A stretch of 64,000 nucleotides of DNA from Nepenthes gracilis (GCA_033239525.1 BSYO01000008.1:16910830-16974829), one strand, 5' to 3'. Positions 27,301 to 38,237 are shown, numbered from the stretch's first letter. Notes: generated by a model not told the origin, from the letters alone. Made by a program: numbers and translations.

Positions 27301-27515
27301 TCTAGAAATCTAAGCAAGAACCTGACGCGCATGAGGAGATTGAACTATGCTTTTATTCTCAAAAGGGATCATGAAGTTCTCACGCGCCTTCTCAGCCTCG
27401 CCAATCTCTTCAGGCCTTCCAAGCCTTGGGTCAAACTCCCAGATCTGTCTTCCGACATGATTGTTTGCAGTCCTACCAATGGACTACCTCCTCCTGCTAT
27501 TTTCAGCTTCCACAT
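24331..27515 (-). pseudogene. Oxidosqualene cyclase (cycloartenol synthase type) exons 1-2, frameshifted and truncated
   Basis: Oxidosqualene cyclases fold 2,3-oxidosqualene into sterol or triterpene skeletons. Exon 1 (27515-27322) starts MWKLKIAGGGSP, then changes frame near 27470 to NNHVGRQIWEFDP...EKARENF, and changes frame again near 27345 (KHSS) and 27340 (LLMR) before a CAG|GTTCTT donor. Exon 2 (24510-24331) is open: FARENPRS...[14 protein letters not shown]...NFYST...[14 protein letters not shown], then a GTAAGC donor. Against the family it lacks one residue after LRR and one in the AHDGHWPGDYGG block, which here reads [11 protein letters not shown]. None of the later exons (QW repeats, DCTAE) were recognised in 16.8-24.3 kb. 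A complete gene has about 750 residues; about 125 are represented. Whether it belonged to a cycloartenol synthase or a related triterpene synthase cannot be settled from this part. Confidence 0.85.
25985..26545. repeat. GTGTC/GACAC-rich repeat in the oxidosqualene cyclase pseudogene intron
   Basis: The left part is rich in GACAC words (CCAGACACATATTGG, TTGACACATGTCC, TTGACACGCTCC, TTGGACACATTC). The right part ends with their inverse (GTGTCATG, CATGTCAGTGTCTA), with an AT-rich centre. This looks like a decayed inverted-repeat element. Ends are not resolved. Confidence 0.3.
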
Positions 27516-27921
27516 TCCTGATTACACGAGCAAAATTTCTTTAAGAGCGAACAATGAAGAACAGCGGCTAGCGGGAGAGGGAAAGGTGTAGGGAAGGAGT
27601 GGTCGTACTGTGTAGTACTATGGCGTGCAGCTGCAATACTTTTCCACTTGGAATGTCAGTTGCGAGGCCGACGAAAGGGAACTGACCCCTTCCAACTGGC
27701 CCCTTGGAATGTCAGTTTCAGTGGCGCAGGAAAAGACAGAAATGCAAAATTGCCGATATCGTCGAGGATTTTTTATTTCATCGGCCGCTCATGGTGCAAC
27801 ACTTGTTGTATATTGGCTATTAAATTAATAAAAATTAATTATTTAAATTTAAATAATAAAAAATTACCTAAATAATTATTTTTCATTAAATTTTTTTATA
27901 TATTAGATTTAATATTAATAT
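27516..27921. other. Former upstream region of the oxidosqualene cyclase pseudogene
   Basis: About 400 bp separate the pseudogene ATG from the insertion point of element A. The right half (27820-27921) is almost pure AT. No promoter element is clear enough to call. The short plus-strand ORFs are not conserved proteins that I recognise. Confidence 0.4.
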
Positions 27922-27926
27922 ATATT

Positions 27927-28300
27927 TGATGGGTACGTCAGTAGAGACTGACTCAAAAAAGAGGAACAATCCAAATCCGCAACGACCCATTAGCACTTTG
28001 ACGGTCAACGCTTACCATTAACCAATCGAAAGGCGAATAAGTTAGGAGAAGCCCAAGAACAAGACAGCCTGCTTAAGTCCAAGACGGTCAACGTTTTGAT
28101 TGTTCTGAATCACGCAAGACAGTTAACGCTTTCATTTATCAAAAGTATGACCAGTTGACTGTCTGCAAACCAGGCCTCGAGTGGGCCAAGCCCATTTTGG
28201 TAAACGCGACCATCATCGACTAACAACAGTTTTCTCCCCTGATTTAGCGCCATTCACATAAGGCAATCTTAATGGCAACGGTTATTAGGTAAAAGCGCGG
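27927..28300 (+). repeat. Element A 5' LTR, truncated
   Basis: It aligns by eye to the first ~390 bp of the 3' LTR at 48583 (shared blocks TAGGAGAAGCCCAAGAACA, AATCACGCAAGACAGT, TCTCCCCT.ATTTAGCGCC). Similarity stops at GCGCG near 28300, where pol-like sequence begins. About 600 bp of the LTR, including the TATA region and U5, is missing. Confidence 0.8.
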
Positions 28301-28503
28301 TACTTCGAAGTTGGGGACTTGGTCTTATGAAGCATTGAAATTACGACAAGACCACCAACCAAAATAAACTTTTCCCAAATTCGAAAGGTCATTTCCTAGT
28401 CTTTGCCGTTCTGCGGAATAGAGTATACAAATTTCGAACCCAGAATGGCAAGTTGGTTCCACGAATGTAGAACGCGATCCGCCTTAAGCGCTACTTCCAA
28501 TAA
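28301..28503 (+). pseudogene. Element A pol C-terminus (after the integrase core)
   Basis: In a mixture of frames it reads FEVGDLVL...KLFPNSKGHFLVFAVL...VYKFRTQNGKLVPR...RLKRYFQ-stop (TAA at 28501-28503). This is the C-terminal domain that follows the integrase core in Tat-type Ty3/gypsy elements, and it parallels element B's own tail at 33784-33990 (FDVGELVLKSIEATGK, SPNLEGPFLVSAVLQNGKY, YLKRYYQ). Internal stops and frameshifts make it non-functional. Confidence 0.75.
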
Positions 28504-30315
28504 GGGTACAGGTAGGTCATCCATATTTGTGAAACTTAAAGAGTTAAAGTTGTAATTGAAATGGCGATCGTGTTTACCATAGAAGAATTTAGGAAAAAAA
28601 AATCTGCCAACCGCTATATTTTAAATCTTGATCGAATGACATATTGTGGCCTATTATATATCTTGAGAAGTTAGAAGTTAATGTTGTGATATTATAGAAT
28701 GAGAAACTAGGAACTGCCTGATTCCACAAGCTTTCCTTTGTTCAATTGCTTTATATGTATTACATTTATGGGAATATCAAATTATCTTGTATTATCACCA
28801 AGTCTTCATTGCAAAACCATGCTGGTGATGTCTCCTCCAATAGGGTTTTATTAAGTTCTTTTTTTTCAATATCTATTTGCTTGTTTCAACAAATTTAGCC
28901 ATATCTTCATTGGCCTCTTCAATTTTTACTGCGAAACTTATTAGCTCAATTAAGTTGAATTTAAACTTGGAATGGAACAAAAGAATGGAATTAGAATCAG
29001 AGTTATAATTTTTATATATTTAAAAAACTTGTATTGGATTTGAAGCGGGGGTTGACTTTATTGGTAGAGTGAAATTTTATGATGTTAATTGAGAATGCAT
29101 CCATTTAATGAGGAATTTTCTTTTCCATTATTTGGAATTGGAAGTGGGATTACCTTACCAAACCTTTGAAATTGGAATCACCCATATCAATCTTTTTATC
29201 CTATATCTAATTTAGATAAACTAGATGGCTTTGAACTAAAGCAATGGTATAAAAAAAATATCTTTATGTTTGAAAAGGTATAAAATATTTGAAAGATAAT
29301 TTACAGATGATATGATTATTACCTCATGTATGCTCATAAATATATTGTCACTTGGGAGAGTTTTGAATCAGTTAGATTGAGGAATTTAGCGTGATCAAAC
29401 AATGATTTAGATCAGTGATGATTGTAATTATTTGAGCATTATGGGTTTCAAAATTTGGAAATCCAATTTATAGAAATTGTCATTCTTTAGAAGAATTAAA
29501 TCAAAATAAGAATGTGGAATGAGTTATTGAAACGAGATAAATGATGGTATGAGGAAACCTATTAGTGGAATTTAAATTAGAAATGATCATGCCATGGGCC
29601 AAAAAGGCGATAGTAATTTTTATAAAGATGATTATTTCGTGGAATTGCATCTTTTAAGGGCTGTATGATATGTAATTTTGAAATCATATCGGGTTATGAT
29701 ACATTATTGAAATGTAATGATAATTAGGTATACGCCGATAAAGAGTAACCATCAACTTATGATAGATGTGTTTGGAGGTTGATAATTCACTAATTTATAG
29801 AATATTTTGGATGACTATACTTAATGATAAACCATACTAAAGATTCATAGAATTTATTAAGAGCATTTGATACTATAGGATTAGTGATGGCTTGTAGAAT
29901 TGATTTATACAGGACAATCAAAAATATGTTGAGTTATAGGACGGTTTAAGTTTTGATCGATGACATGATGTAGAAATTGGGATACTAGTGCTTCAATTAA
30001 TGACTCAAGTTATATACCATGATTATACTTGAGTTGTATTTGGAGGATAAGTTTAAGTGTGATTATTGTAAGTGATATTGGAGATCAGAAAAATTTGGGG
30101 ACTCAACTCGTGCAAATATTAGGTGGAGAAAGAGACTCTTTTAATATTAATATTTTAGTATTGCGTGTATGACCTATTACATGTTAAAATTATGTGCTGT
30201 TGGTTTTGAAAAGAGAAAATGATTGATGAATATTTGATTCAAATAGTGATAGTTCTTTAAGTAAAAGTGTAGGTGATTAATTGTGGAATGAGACCTATAT
30301 TTTGAGGCGAAATTC
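28504..30315. other. AT-rich internal sequence of the nest, not assigned
   Basis: It lies between the tail of A's pol and the polypurine tract of element C, so some of it should be C's internal region, 5'-truncated. I found no convincing RT, integrase or chromodomain. The passage at 28966-29175 contains GGAATTGGAAGTGG/CCTTACCAAACC words more like a short DNA transposon. The left border of C is unknown. Confidence 0.4.
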
Positions 30316-30460
30316 TTTCAAGGGGGATTGTAACGTCTCGAATATTTTTGAGTTTATTATTTTACAAAAATAAATTATATAATTAATTTAAATAATTCTT
30401 TGACAAGTTTAGTAATTAATTTAAATTTAGATATTTGGATTATTGGTTAAAGTTTAGAGT
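30316..30460 (+). mobile_element. Element C: polypurine tract and first 132 bp of its 3' LTR (Tekay/Del type)
   Basis: The purine tract CAAGGGGGA precedes the LTR start TGTAACGTCTCGAAT at 30329. A TGTAAC..CCCGA start is characteristic of LTRs of Tekay/Del chromoviruses. The LTR is cut at 30460 by element B and resumes at 43520, with AGAGT duplicated at both junctions (30456-30460 and 43520-43524). Confidence 0.75.
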
Positions 30461-31504
30461 TGCTGCGTCCCTGGATCCGACTTCAAAAAGTTTTAGATCG
30501 GGTGGTTGACTTGATCTAGCTCTGTTCGATGAATCTGAATCCTGTACATCACTACAGAAAATAAGAGGTCAAGTGCCGGCGGGAGGTTATTCCACTGAAA
30601 ATACTCCGACACTCAAGTCAGTAACAAGCCTTCAAACTTTGGAAGGGAAATTGGTAAATAAAAGAGAGAGAGATAATGAGTTTGTCGGGAGTGTTGGGCA
30701 GAAGAAGTAGAGACGTTCCTTTGCTCGTTGAGAGTATGAATTCCAACTCACTGTTCACGAAGAAAGAGTGGAAGCTGTGTCCCGAAAGCGTGGAAGCTTT
30801 GGAGGACGGTTCTCAAAGAACAGGAGTTGACTGGAGGCTTAGAGTGGGATTAGAAGGTGAACACTAGAGAGAGAGTTTGCTCAAGCACTGTTTGCGTTCG
30901 TGGTTCAGATTGTATCAAAAAGCATTTGTTGTCTTAGAGAGCGTGTGTTCTTCTAAAAGTGTGTCCGTTTTAGAGTGGAGATTCTGTGTTTATATAGACG
31001 GTGGGGAGAGCCATATTCCTTGGCTAGGGTGGCGTGATCCTTGGCCTAGCGCTGGTCGGCCTTCTCTGTGTTGGTGGGTGTGACTGGCGTGATTTGATGG
31101 ATCATTTTTCTTCTAAGAAATGTAATGGATCCTCAGATTATCTGTTTTCCTTTTATATTTTTGTAACCGTTAGACTCCATTGTTGGCGCCGAATTTGTTG
31201 TTGCCCTTTTAGAGGAGATCGGCTTTAAAAAAGCATGTAATCATGGAAAGGATCGTTGCTTTTCATGTACGGGATCACTTGCCAAACTGGGCCTGGTCTG
31301 TATTAGGTTTAACGTCTTTCGTGACCTGCTGCTATAGTACTTCCGGTCAAGAGAAACGTTAACCGTCTTGAAGGAGTGCTTTTGGCCGTTTGTTTGTGTG
31401 TCGGGCGGTCAACGTTAGCGCATTGACCGTCTAACGCGCGTTGGACCTTTCTGGATTTTAGGCCACTTTTTTAATGGGCCTACCAGCTATGGGCCTACCC
31501 ATCA
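30461..31504 (-). repeat. Element B 3' LTR (1044 bp)
   Basis: It pairs with 42542-43519 over its full length. Differences by eye are roughly 15% in the first 125 bases, so the insertion is old. On the minus strand it starts TGATGGGTAGGCCC and ends GGACGCAGCA. A TATA box is at 30989-30996 (TATATAAA on the minus strand). The short plus-strand ORFs at 30676-31228 are LTR shadows. Confidence 0.9.
30989..30996 (-). promoter_or_regulatory. TATA box in element B 3' LTR
   Basis: TATATAAA on the minus strand, in the CCCCACCGTCTATATAAA context. The same context occurs in the partner LTR at 43008-43015, as expected for the LTR promoter. Confidence 0.55.
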
Positions 31505-31517
31505 CTAGCCCCCATGC
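31505..31517 (-). other. Element B polypurine tract
   Basis: On the minus strand GCATGGGGGCTAG sits directly before the 3' LTR start TGATGGGT. The same ATGGGGG(G)CTAG|TGATGGGTA junction occurs in elements A (48571) and D (63231). Confidence 0.8.
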
Positions 31518-31636
31518 TGGTGGTCAGGATTCCGGCCTCCAACATGTTTATGATGGGACACGCTTGTTTCTACTGGCGGAGTAGTTGCCCGTCTGAAGAG
31601 GTGCCTTGAGAGCTTCCAAAACGTTGACCGGATTCG

Positions 31637-32985
31637 TTGACCGTTCTTGGAAAGCATTCGTACAACTTGGAGAAGGAGACGTTGGTCTTTAGCTGCCGTG
31701 CCAAGACGGAGCCTTGGCCCTTGCCTAAGAAGTGGGGCCAAGTGCCTGAGGTGTACACTGAGGCACCTTCGGAGGAGGAGACAGCCTCCTTGAAGTGGTT
31801 GGCCAAGCTGATAGAAAAGAACCTGAAGGACTTTCGGAGAGAACATTTGGTCTCTCGTACAGAGGCGAAAAAGGCTAACTGGGGGCCCCCGTCTCCTGTC
31901 CAAAAATTGAGGATCCCATCGCCGGAGGTCTTAGAGAAAAAGAAGAGGAAGAAGGGTAGCATTATTGGTCCCCGCCTCACTGATTTAAGCCCTCCTAGTC
32001 CAAGGTGAAAGAGGGCAGCCTCAGTGACGCCTTCCTTGTCGTCCTCTGGACCTGACTACCTTTTTGCGAGACGTTGGCGCCGCATCGAGGGTTGAAGTTG
32101 AGGCGGCCATTAAGGATTATAAGACCAAGCTAGACGGCGACATTGTCCTGGCGCAACCTGCGCCGTCTGAGTCAACTTGGGAGCCGCACGTTGAGGTGCC
32201 TGGGCCGCAGGAGCCGTCAGTTGGATCTCCTATTGTGGTGATTCTGACGGAGCAGTAGGAGCAGATTTTGGAGTCTCCCGTCGTTTCCAGAGAGTCAGCC
32301 AGGAGGGAGGGCACTCCAGATGATCCCATGACAGAGTTCATGGCTGAGGTTGCTGCTAGCCCAGTCGACATGGGCCCCCTTCCTGGCTCGTCGCCATTTG
32401 CGTCAGAATTGGGTGCGAGGCCAGAAAGACCGGCGCGGAGAATTTGGGAGGTATAAGCTCTCTTGTCCGCCTTGCCTTTTGATTTGCCCTTTCTAATCCC
32501 CTTTTCCTTTTTTATGCAAGCAGATAGAGTAGCGAGTGCAATGGCTAAGGTGCTCAAGTAGAGAGACTTGGCGATCTTTGATAGGGATAAGAAGATCGCC
32601 TGGCTCGAAGCTAAGCTGGCATCTTCGGGGGCTGAGCACCGTGAGGACACAGCTGCCTTAGAAGCTGTTCTGGCGGACGTGGAAGCGGAGAACCTAAGTT
32701 TCAAGGCTAAGGTCACCCGTTTGAAGGAGGAAAATGAATGAGCTAGAGGGTGTATCGATAAACTTGCTGGGCAAATGGCGACCTTAGAGAACGATTTGAG
32801 TCTCCGTATTCGCCCCACTAGGTTGAGGGCATGATGCTAGCTCGGTTGTTGGAAGGGGTCAACATTAGTCAGTGTATTGTGCGGCTAGTTGATCCCGACT
32901 TTTCTATGGATCTCATCAATTTATCGAACCAGTCAGCTCAGCGTCGAGACAGCCTTGTGAGGGAGCCTCGAGAAAGCTAAAGGCC
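31637..32985 (+). pseudogene. Element B extra ORF, antisense to gag-pol, with a coiled-coil C-terminus
   Basis: Tat-lineage elements often carry an additional ORF of unknown function, in several families on the opposite strand. Here, on the plus strand, the frame reads EKNLKDFRREHLVSRTEAKK..WGPPSPVQK (about 31815-31910), a basic KKKRKKGS stretch and an acidic/proline part. A heptad-rich segment follows at 32540-32800 (KKIAWLEAKLASSGAEH, LEAVLADVEAENLSFKAK), then a tail ending at 32982 (LVREPRES-stop). The DFRR.HL.SR.EAK..WGPPSPVQK block is also present in element A's antisense ORF, which supports real coding. The N-terminal Transposase_28-like part seen in A is missing. In-frame TAG/TGA codons (near 32248, 32558, 32738) break it. 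Confidence 0.7.
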
Positions 32986-33380
32986 CCCGCCGCCCCCATA
33001 GCTTTTGTGATTGTATATGTATTATTTTTTTTGAATTCAATGATGTATCTCTTGATTCAGCAATATTACAAGTAGCCATGTGTTTGTCACACACTTTTGC
33101 CTTCATATTTTGCTTCTTCGACATTCTTGGTGGCCAACTGGGCAGAGAGACTTGCGAGTTGGCCGCCCGCTTTGTTTTCAAAGGTATCTTCTAAGCCGTT
33201 GTGTATGTTAAGCTTGCTTAAAATTTGCTCGTGAGTAAAGCTTAGCGGCGCTAGGTGTAGACTTGGGCGCCCTACTTTGGTGGAGCGTTTTGCTCCAGTC
33301 GACCATTGTTGGCACATCGCGCTATTTCTTTATGAATGAGGTCGTCGTGCGTGCTGTGTTAGCCCCGTAAGATTTTTTCA
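32986..33380. other. Element B sequence between the antisense ORF and the tandem array
   Basis: After the antisense ORF's stop on the plus strand there is an AT-rich stretch (33005-33070, TGTATATGTATTATTTTTT) that could hold its poly(A) signals. No domain was recognised on either strand. Confidence 0.35.
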
Positions 33381-33614
33381 ACCGCTAACGGATCACTTGG
33401 ATGACCAAGGTTTAGATACGACCACTCACGGACTGCCTGGATGACTAGGGTTTAAATACGACAGCTCACAGACCGCCTGATCATCAGGGTTTAAATACGA
33501 CCACTCACGAGCCGCCTGGATGACCAGGGTTTAAATACGACCGCTCACGGGCCGCCTAGATGACCAGAGTTTAAATATGACCGCTCATGAACCTCCTAGA
33601 TGATCAGGGTATAG
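33381..33614. repeat. Element B tandem array, about 6 x 40 bp
   Basis: The unit reads roughly ACCGCTCACGG-GCCGCCTGGATGACCAGGG-TTTAAATACG, and six adjacent copies differ by a few bases each. In the element's own orientation it lies after pol and before the 3' end of the opposite-strand ORF. Confidence 0.85.
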
Positions 33615-33687
33615 TAATGAGAGGGTGAAGACCCTCCCAACTTAGGGGCAGCTAAGGTCGATTTGAACCTGCAATGAAAACCATACA

Positions 33688-33703
33688 TATATATATATAT
33701 GCA
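33688..33703. repeat. (AT)n microsatellite
   Basis: ACATATATATATATATATGC, a short dinucleotide run inside element B close to the tandem array. Confidence 0.7.
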
Positions 33704-33783
33704 CATACAGCATGCTAAGGAAACACTTATTTTACTTAATCGAATCGTGTATACAAATGCAAGACACATACTTGGGTCTCTAC

Positions 33784-34900
33784 TGGTAGTAGCGTTTGAG
33801 GTAGATTACATTTCACGTCTGCGGGATCAACTTTTCGTCCTGGTTTCGGAGCTTATATTTCCCGTTTTGCAGAACGGCGGATACTAGAAAAGGTCCTTCC
33901 AAATTGGGGGAAAGCTTGTTTTGGTCGGCCACCTTTCCTGTGGCCTCGATGCTCTTTAAGACCAATTCTCCAACGTCGAACTATCTCACTTTCACCTTCT
34001 TGTTGTAGTAGTGGGCGACTCGATGCTGGTAGGTTGTGGTTCGTATTCTAGCGGCATCGTGAGTTTCTTCTAGCAAGTCTAGGTGTTCCTGGATCTTTTG
34101 GGAGTTAACCTGCGTGTTAAAGGATTCTACTCTAAGATTTGGAAGCCCGATTTCAACGAGGACCCTGCTTCAATCTCGTAGCAGAGGCTGAAGGGTGTCT
34201 CGCGTGTTGGTTCCTTCGAAATTATTCGGTAAGACCAAAGGACTGAGGCGAGCTCATCTACCCAAGAGCTCCCTGTGTCCTCCAACTTGGTCTTGATCCT
34301 GTAGAGTAGTGTTCCGTTCGTAACCTCCACCTGTCCATTCACTTGGGAGTATGCCACCAAAATGTGGACCAGCCTAATCCCAAGGTCGGTGCAATACTTG
34401 GTGAAGCGTTTTCCTGAGAATTGAGTTCCTTTGTCAGTCACAATGACCTCTGGAACGACAAATCTGCTGATGATGTTCTGGCGGACAAACTCAACTGCAT
34501 TGTGTTTAGTGATTTTGGTCAATGGGATGGCTTCGACCCACTTTGTAAAGTAGTCGATGCCCCCTATAATGAACTTTCTTTACCCGGTTGTAATGGGAAA
34601 TGGGCAAGAATGTCAAGCCCCCATTGTGCGAAGGGCCACGACGCCTAAAATGATTTCAGCTCGGCGGACGGCTGGTGACGAAGGTTGTCATGAGCTAGCA
34701 GCTTTTGCACCTTTTTATGAACTCGAGTGCATCCTTTTTCATGGAGGGCCAATAGTAGCCCTGTCGTATGATTTTGAATGTTAAGTTCTTGCCGCCCACG
34801 TGCGATCCGCAAATCCAAAGGTGCACTTCACTCCAGACATAGTCCGCCTCTTCTGATGTTAGGCAACAGAGGTATGGAGTCGAGTAGTCACGGAGATATA
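33784..34900 (-). pseudogene. Element B integrase
   Basis: The catalytic core is open at 34560-34127: GIDYFTKWVEAIPLTK gives the first Asp, VTDKGTQF the second, and NGQVEVTN the Glu. The second Asp and the Glu are separated by 35 residues, the DD35E spacing of retroviral-type integrases. The C-terminal domain (FDVGELVLKSIEATGK ... YLKRYYQ-stop, ending near 33784) follows after stops. The zinc-binding N-terminal part (34900-34570) is only partly readable and frameshifted. Non-functional, although the catalytic triad is kept. Confidence 0.85.
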
Positions 34901-34939
34901 GCCGCCATTCGACTATAGTGTACTAGACAGCCGTCATCT

Positions 34940-35482
34940 TTATCCACCTGGCTTCTTCTGCGTCTTCGGTAATTTCTCGTCCGCTAGATATCTTAGGTAG
35001 GGTGTTGTCCAGTTTTCAGTTTCGGAGACCTGCATTGCCTTCGGTCCCTCTATACTAGGTGCGCTCAGGACCTCCATCATGTTCCTCGAGTACTGTTCTA
35101 AATTTTCTGCCGCCGCTGCTCTTGCCAGTTGATCGGCCTTCCAGTTCTCAGTTCTGGGAACATTGACCAATGTTAGGTTGTCGAAGTTGTGGATGGTCCC
35201 CCTTGCTCTGACCAAGTATTTGGCCATATGTGGGTTCTTTGCCTGGAAATTCCCATTAACTTGGTTGACGACCAGCTCGAAATCGCTAAAAACAGCCATT
35301 TTCTTGACTGAGCACTCATTTGCTAATCTTAACCCCGCTAGTAGGGCTTCGTATTCGGTAACATTGTTGGTAGCTGGGAAGCCGAGCTTAAGGGAATGTT
35401 TCACCTCAAACCCGTTGGGGGTCGTGAGAACCATTCCTGCTCCATTGCCCGTGTCTGTGGACGATCCGTCCACGTGGAGCAT
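34940..35482 (-). pseudogene. Element B second (archaeal-like) RNase H
   Basis: The ORF reads MLHVDGSSTDTGNGAGMVL, then NVTEYEALLAGLRLA, FSDFELVVNQVNG and RTENWKADQLARAA. These are the D, E and D blocks of RNase H in the form carried by Tat-type elements in addition to the ordinary Ty3 RNase H. The third catalytic Asp block normally reads SD(S/F).LVV, seen here as FSDFELVV. It lies between the first RNase H and the integrase, as in the lineage. This segment is itself open over 180 codons. Confidence 0.85.
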
Positions 35483-36524
35483 TCATTCTGGAGCTTGCAT
35501 GTGCTGTCCCGCGTTCTCTGAGGGATGTTCTTTGAGATCGGGGTCGTGGTCTCAACAATGAAGTCAGCCAGTGCCTGCGCCTTTATGGCTGGCCTGGGCC
35601 TGAACTCAATGTCAAATTTGCTCCACTCGATAGCCCACTTTACCAACCGTCCAGAAACATTAAGTTTCTAGAGTATGCTGTTCAGAGGCTGATCAGTGAG
35701 AACCACGATGCAGTGCGCCTGAAAGTAGGGCCTTAGTTTTCTTGCGGAGAATATTAGAGCTAAGGCCAACTTTTCTGTATGCGGATAGCGCATATCTGGG
35801 CCGGTCAATATTTTACTCATATAGTAGACCGGCCGTTGGATATCGGAGTCCTGGCTTAGGAGGACGGAGGCGAGGACACCTCCGTCTTGCCCAGTAGAGT
35901 CTGGCTCTTCGCCGGGCAGGTGATGTTAGTAACGGCGGGCTAGCAGTCTTGCTTGACTCATCGAAGGCCGTCTGGCAATCTGCCGTCCATTGGAAACCGT
36001 TTGATTTCGTTCCCCTCAGCACCTTAAAGAATGGCTGATACTTGTCGATAAACTTTGCTAGGAAGTGGGACAAGACTGCCAGTCGTCCAATTAGTCGTTG
36101 GACATCTTTGATGTTTTGTGGGGGAGCCATGTCCGCGAGGGCATTGCTCTTCTCTGGGTTTGCTTTGATCCCTCGTTGGGAGACTATGAAACCCAGGAAT
36201 TTTTCGAAGGCCACCCCGAAGACGCACTTAGCCTAATTCAGCTTCATTTGATGCTTGCGGAGCACATCAAAGGACTCCGCCAAATCGCTGATATGGTCAC
36301 CCATGACTCTGCTCTTGACGAGTATGTCGTCAATATAGACTTTCATATTGTGGCCGATCTGTTTTTTGAACATTTTGTTCACCAGTCGCTGGTAGGTGGA
36401 TCCCGCGTTTTTTAGTCCAAAGGGCATCACTTTATAGCAATAGGTCCCCTGGTCTGTCATGAATGAAATATGCTCTTCGTCTTCCAGACTCATCTGGATC
36501 TGGTTGTAGCCTGAGTGGGCATCC
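35401..36524 (-). pseudogene. Element B reverse transcriptase (C-terminal part) and first RNase H
   Basis: HSGYNQIQM resumes the RT right after the inserted solo LTR. Next come FMTDQGTYCYKVMPFGLKNAG and the catalytic YIDDILVKS (about 36335-36309). The thumb/connection follows as FLGFIVSQRGIKANPEK and a LIGRLAVLSHFL stretch. The RNase H ends with VKWAIEWSKFDIEFRPR...KAQALADFI (35646-35550). Frame changes near 36230, 35900 and 35810 break the chain. Confidence 0.88.
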
Positions 36525-38200
36525 TGTAACATCCCGATAGTTTGACTCGGGATTATATAATAACGAAATTAATATAGTAATAAATAATTTAAAATATTAA
36601 TATTAGTAAATATTATAAATAATAATAAGTATGAAATAATTAATAATTAATGATAAATAATAATAATAATAGTAAATAGGAGTAAAATATATACTAATAA
36701 ATATTAATAATAATTAGTAATAAATAATAATTATAATAAATTATTATAAAATAATAATTATGAATATAATAATAATAAATAAAATAAATAAAAATAAATA
36801 TTAAATAATTAATAATAAACTATTATATAAATATATATATTTATAATGATATTTAATATAATAGTAATATAAATAATAATTATAATATACATATATATTT
36901 ATTTATATATAATATGTAATAATAATTATTATAATAATATAACAGAAAAGGAGAAAAAGGAAAACAGGGAGAGAGAGAGAGAAGGGAAGGACGAACGAAG
37001 AAGACGGAGGGAGAAGAGGGGAGATGAAGCAGAGGGAAAGCAGGAGGAACGACCGGCGATTCGTGCGGCGACGGTTTTCTTTTTTTTTCCCTGCCAATCG
37101 GCCGACTCCTACTTTCTGTCGGTGGCCAACTTCATACATATATATAGAAACCGATTCTTTGGAGTAGCAGAAAAGGAGAAGAGGGCCAAGCCTCCGTTCT
37201 TCGCTGCTGCCGCTGCAAATAGCCTTCGTGTAGTTGGGCCGAAGCCGCCGCTGCCGCTGCCGTCGAAGTCGCCGTCATCGATTCGTGGAGTTGCTGCCGT
37301 TACCGGAAGAAAAGCAAGGATTGAGGCAAGTGATTTCCCATTACTTTCACTATCTCCTTACTCCTATTTTTGTAATTTCTCCTTCCCTTCTTTCTTTATT
37401 GATGTGGAGTTCGAATTGTATGTCTTAATTTTGGAGAAATTGGCGTTGGCTATAGGAGTTGACAATTTGGGGAAAAACAGAGTCCGATTTCTGGGATGCA
37501 GGTTTCGAAAAAAATGTTCATGGGCTTCAAGTAGAAATTGAGGGCCAAAATTTATTTGTTAACAATTCTCCAAATCTTATGTGTTGAATGTGAAAAGAAA
37601 GGTTGGGATTTTCATTCATTTCGGTGGAAATCTGTTGGAGGCACCAGAACAGAGTCTTGTGCTCTGTTAGTATATTTGATATGGCTTCGTCAACGTATCG
37701 GGCCTTAGAAGAGGGTATGTGCATTCGTATTCTACGGTATACATACGCGTATGTGTGGCCGCGCTACTGCTGGGTGTGGTGTGTGGACGCTGCTGGCAGT
37801 GTTGCTGCCGTGGGTGCTTATGCGTGTGTATGCTGTTGGTGTGCGTGTGGGTGTGTGAGTGCTGGCAGATTTCTTCCATGGGTATGTGTCTGGAGTGGTG
37901 GTAGTATGTGGGTGTGTATTGGTTGTGTGTGTGATTGCAGCTGCTCTGCGTGAGCTGTGTGTGTGTGGGCAGCAAAAGCTGCCGCATGAAAGCATGGGTG
38001 CGTGAGTGCCGTGGGCCGTGGGCTGGGTCAATTTTGTTGGAGTGTGTGTGTGCGTGTGAAGTGGAGTTGGTGGATTATATATATATATATGGGTGTAGAT
38101 TATTGTTTGTGTATATATATATGGGAGTATATTGATGTATGAGTGTATATATATTTATGTATAGATATATATAAATATGTATGCGGCCGTGGGCAAATGT

Positions 38201-38237
<37 letters not shown>

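Noticed and set aside
27331..27591. 86-codon plus-strand ORF near 27.4 kb
   Set aside because: It is the antisense of oxidosqualene cyclase exon 1, which is recognisable on the minus strand.
32117..32818. 233-codon ORF on the minus strand in element B
   Set aside because: It is the reverse frame of the opposite-strand ORF. The homology with element A lies in the plus frame, and the coiled-coil pattern is also in the plus frame.
37603..38135. Cys-rich and Thr/His-rich ORFs on both strands
   Set aside because: They are products of TG/CA microsatellite sequence inside a solo LTR; no real protein signal.
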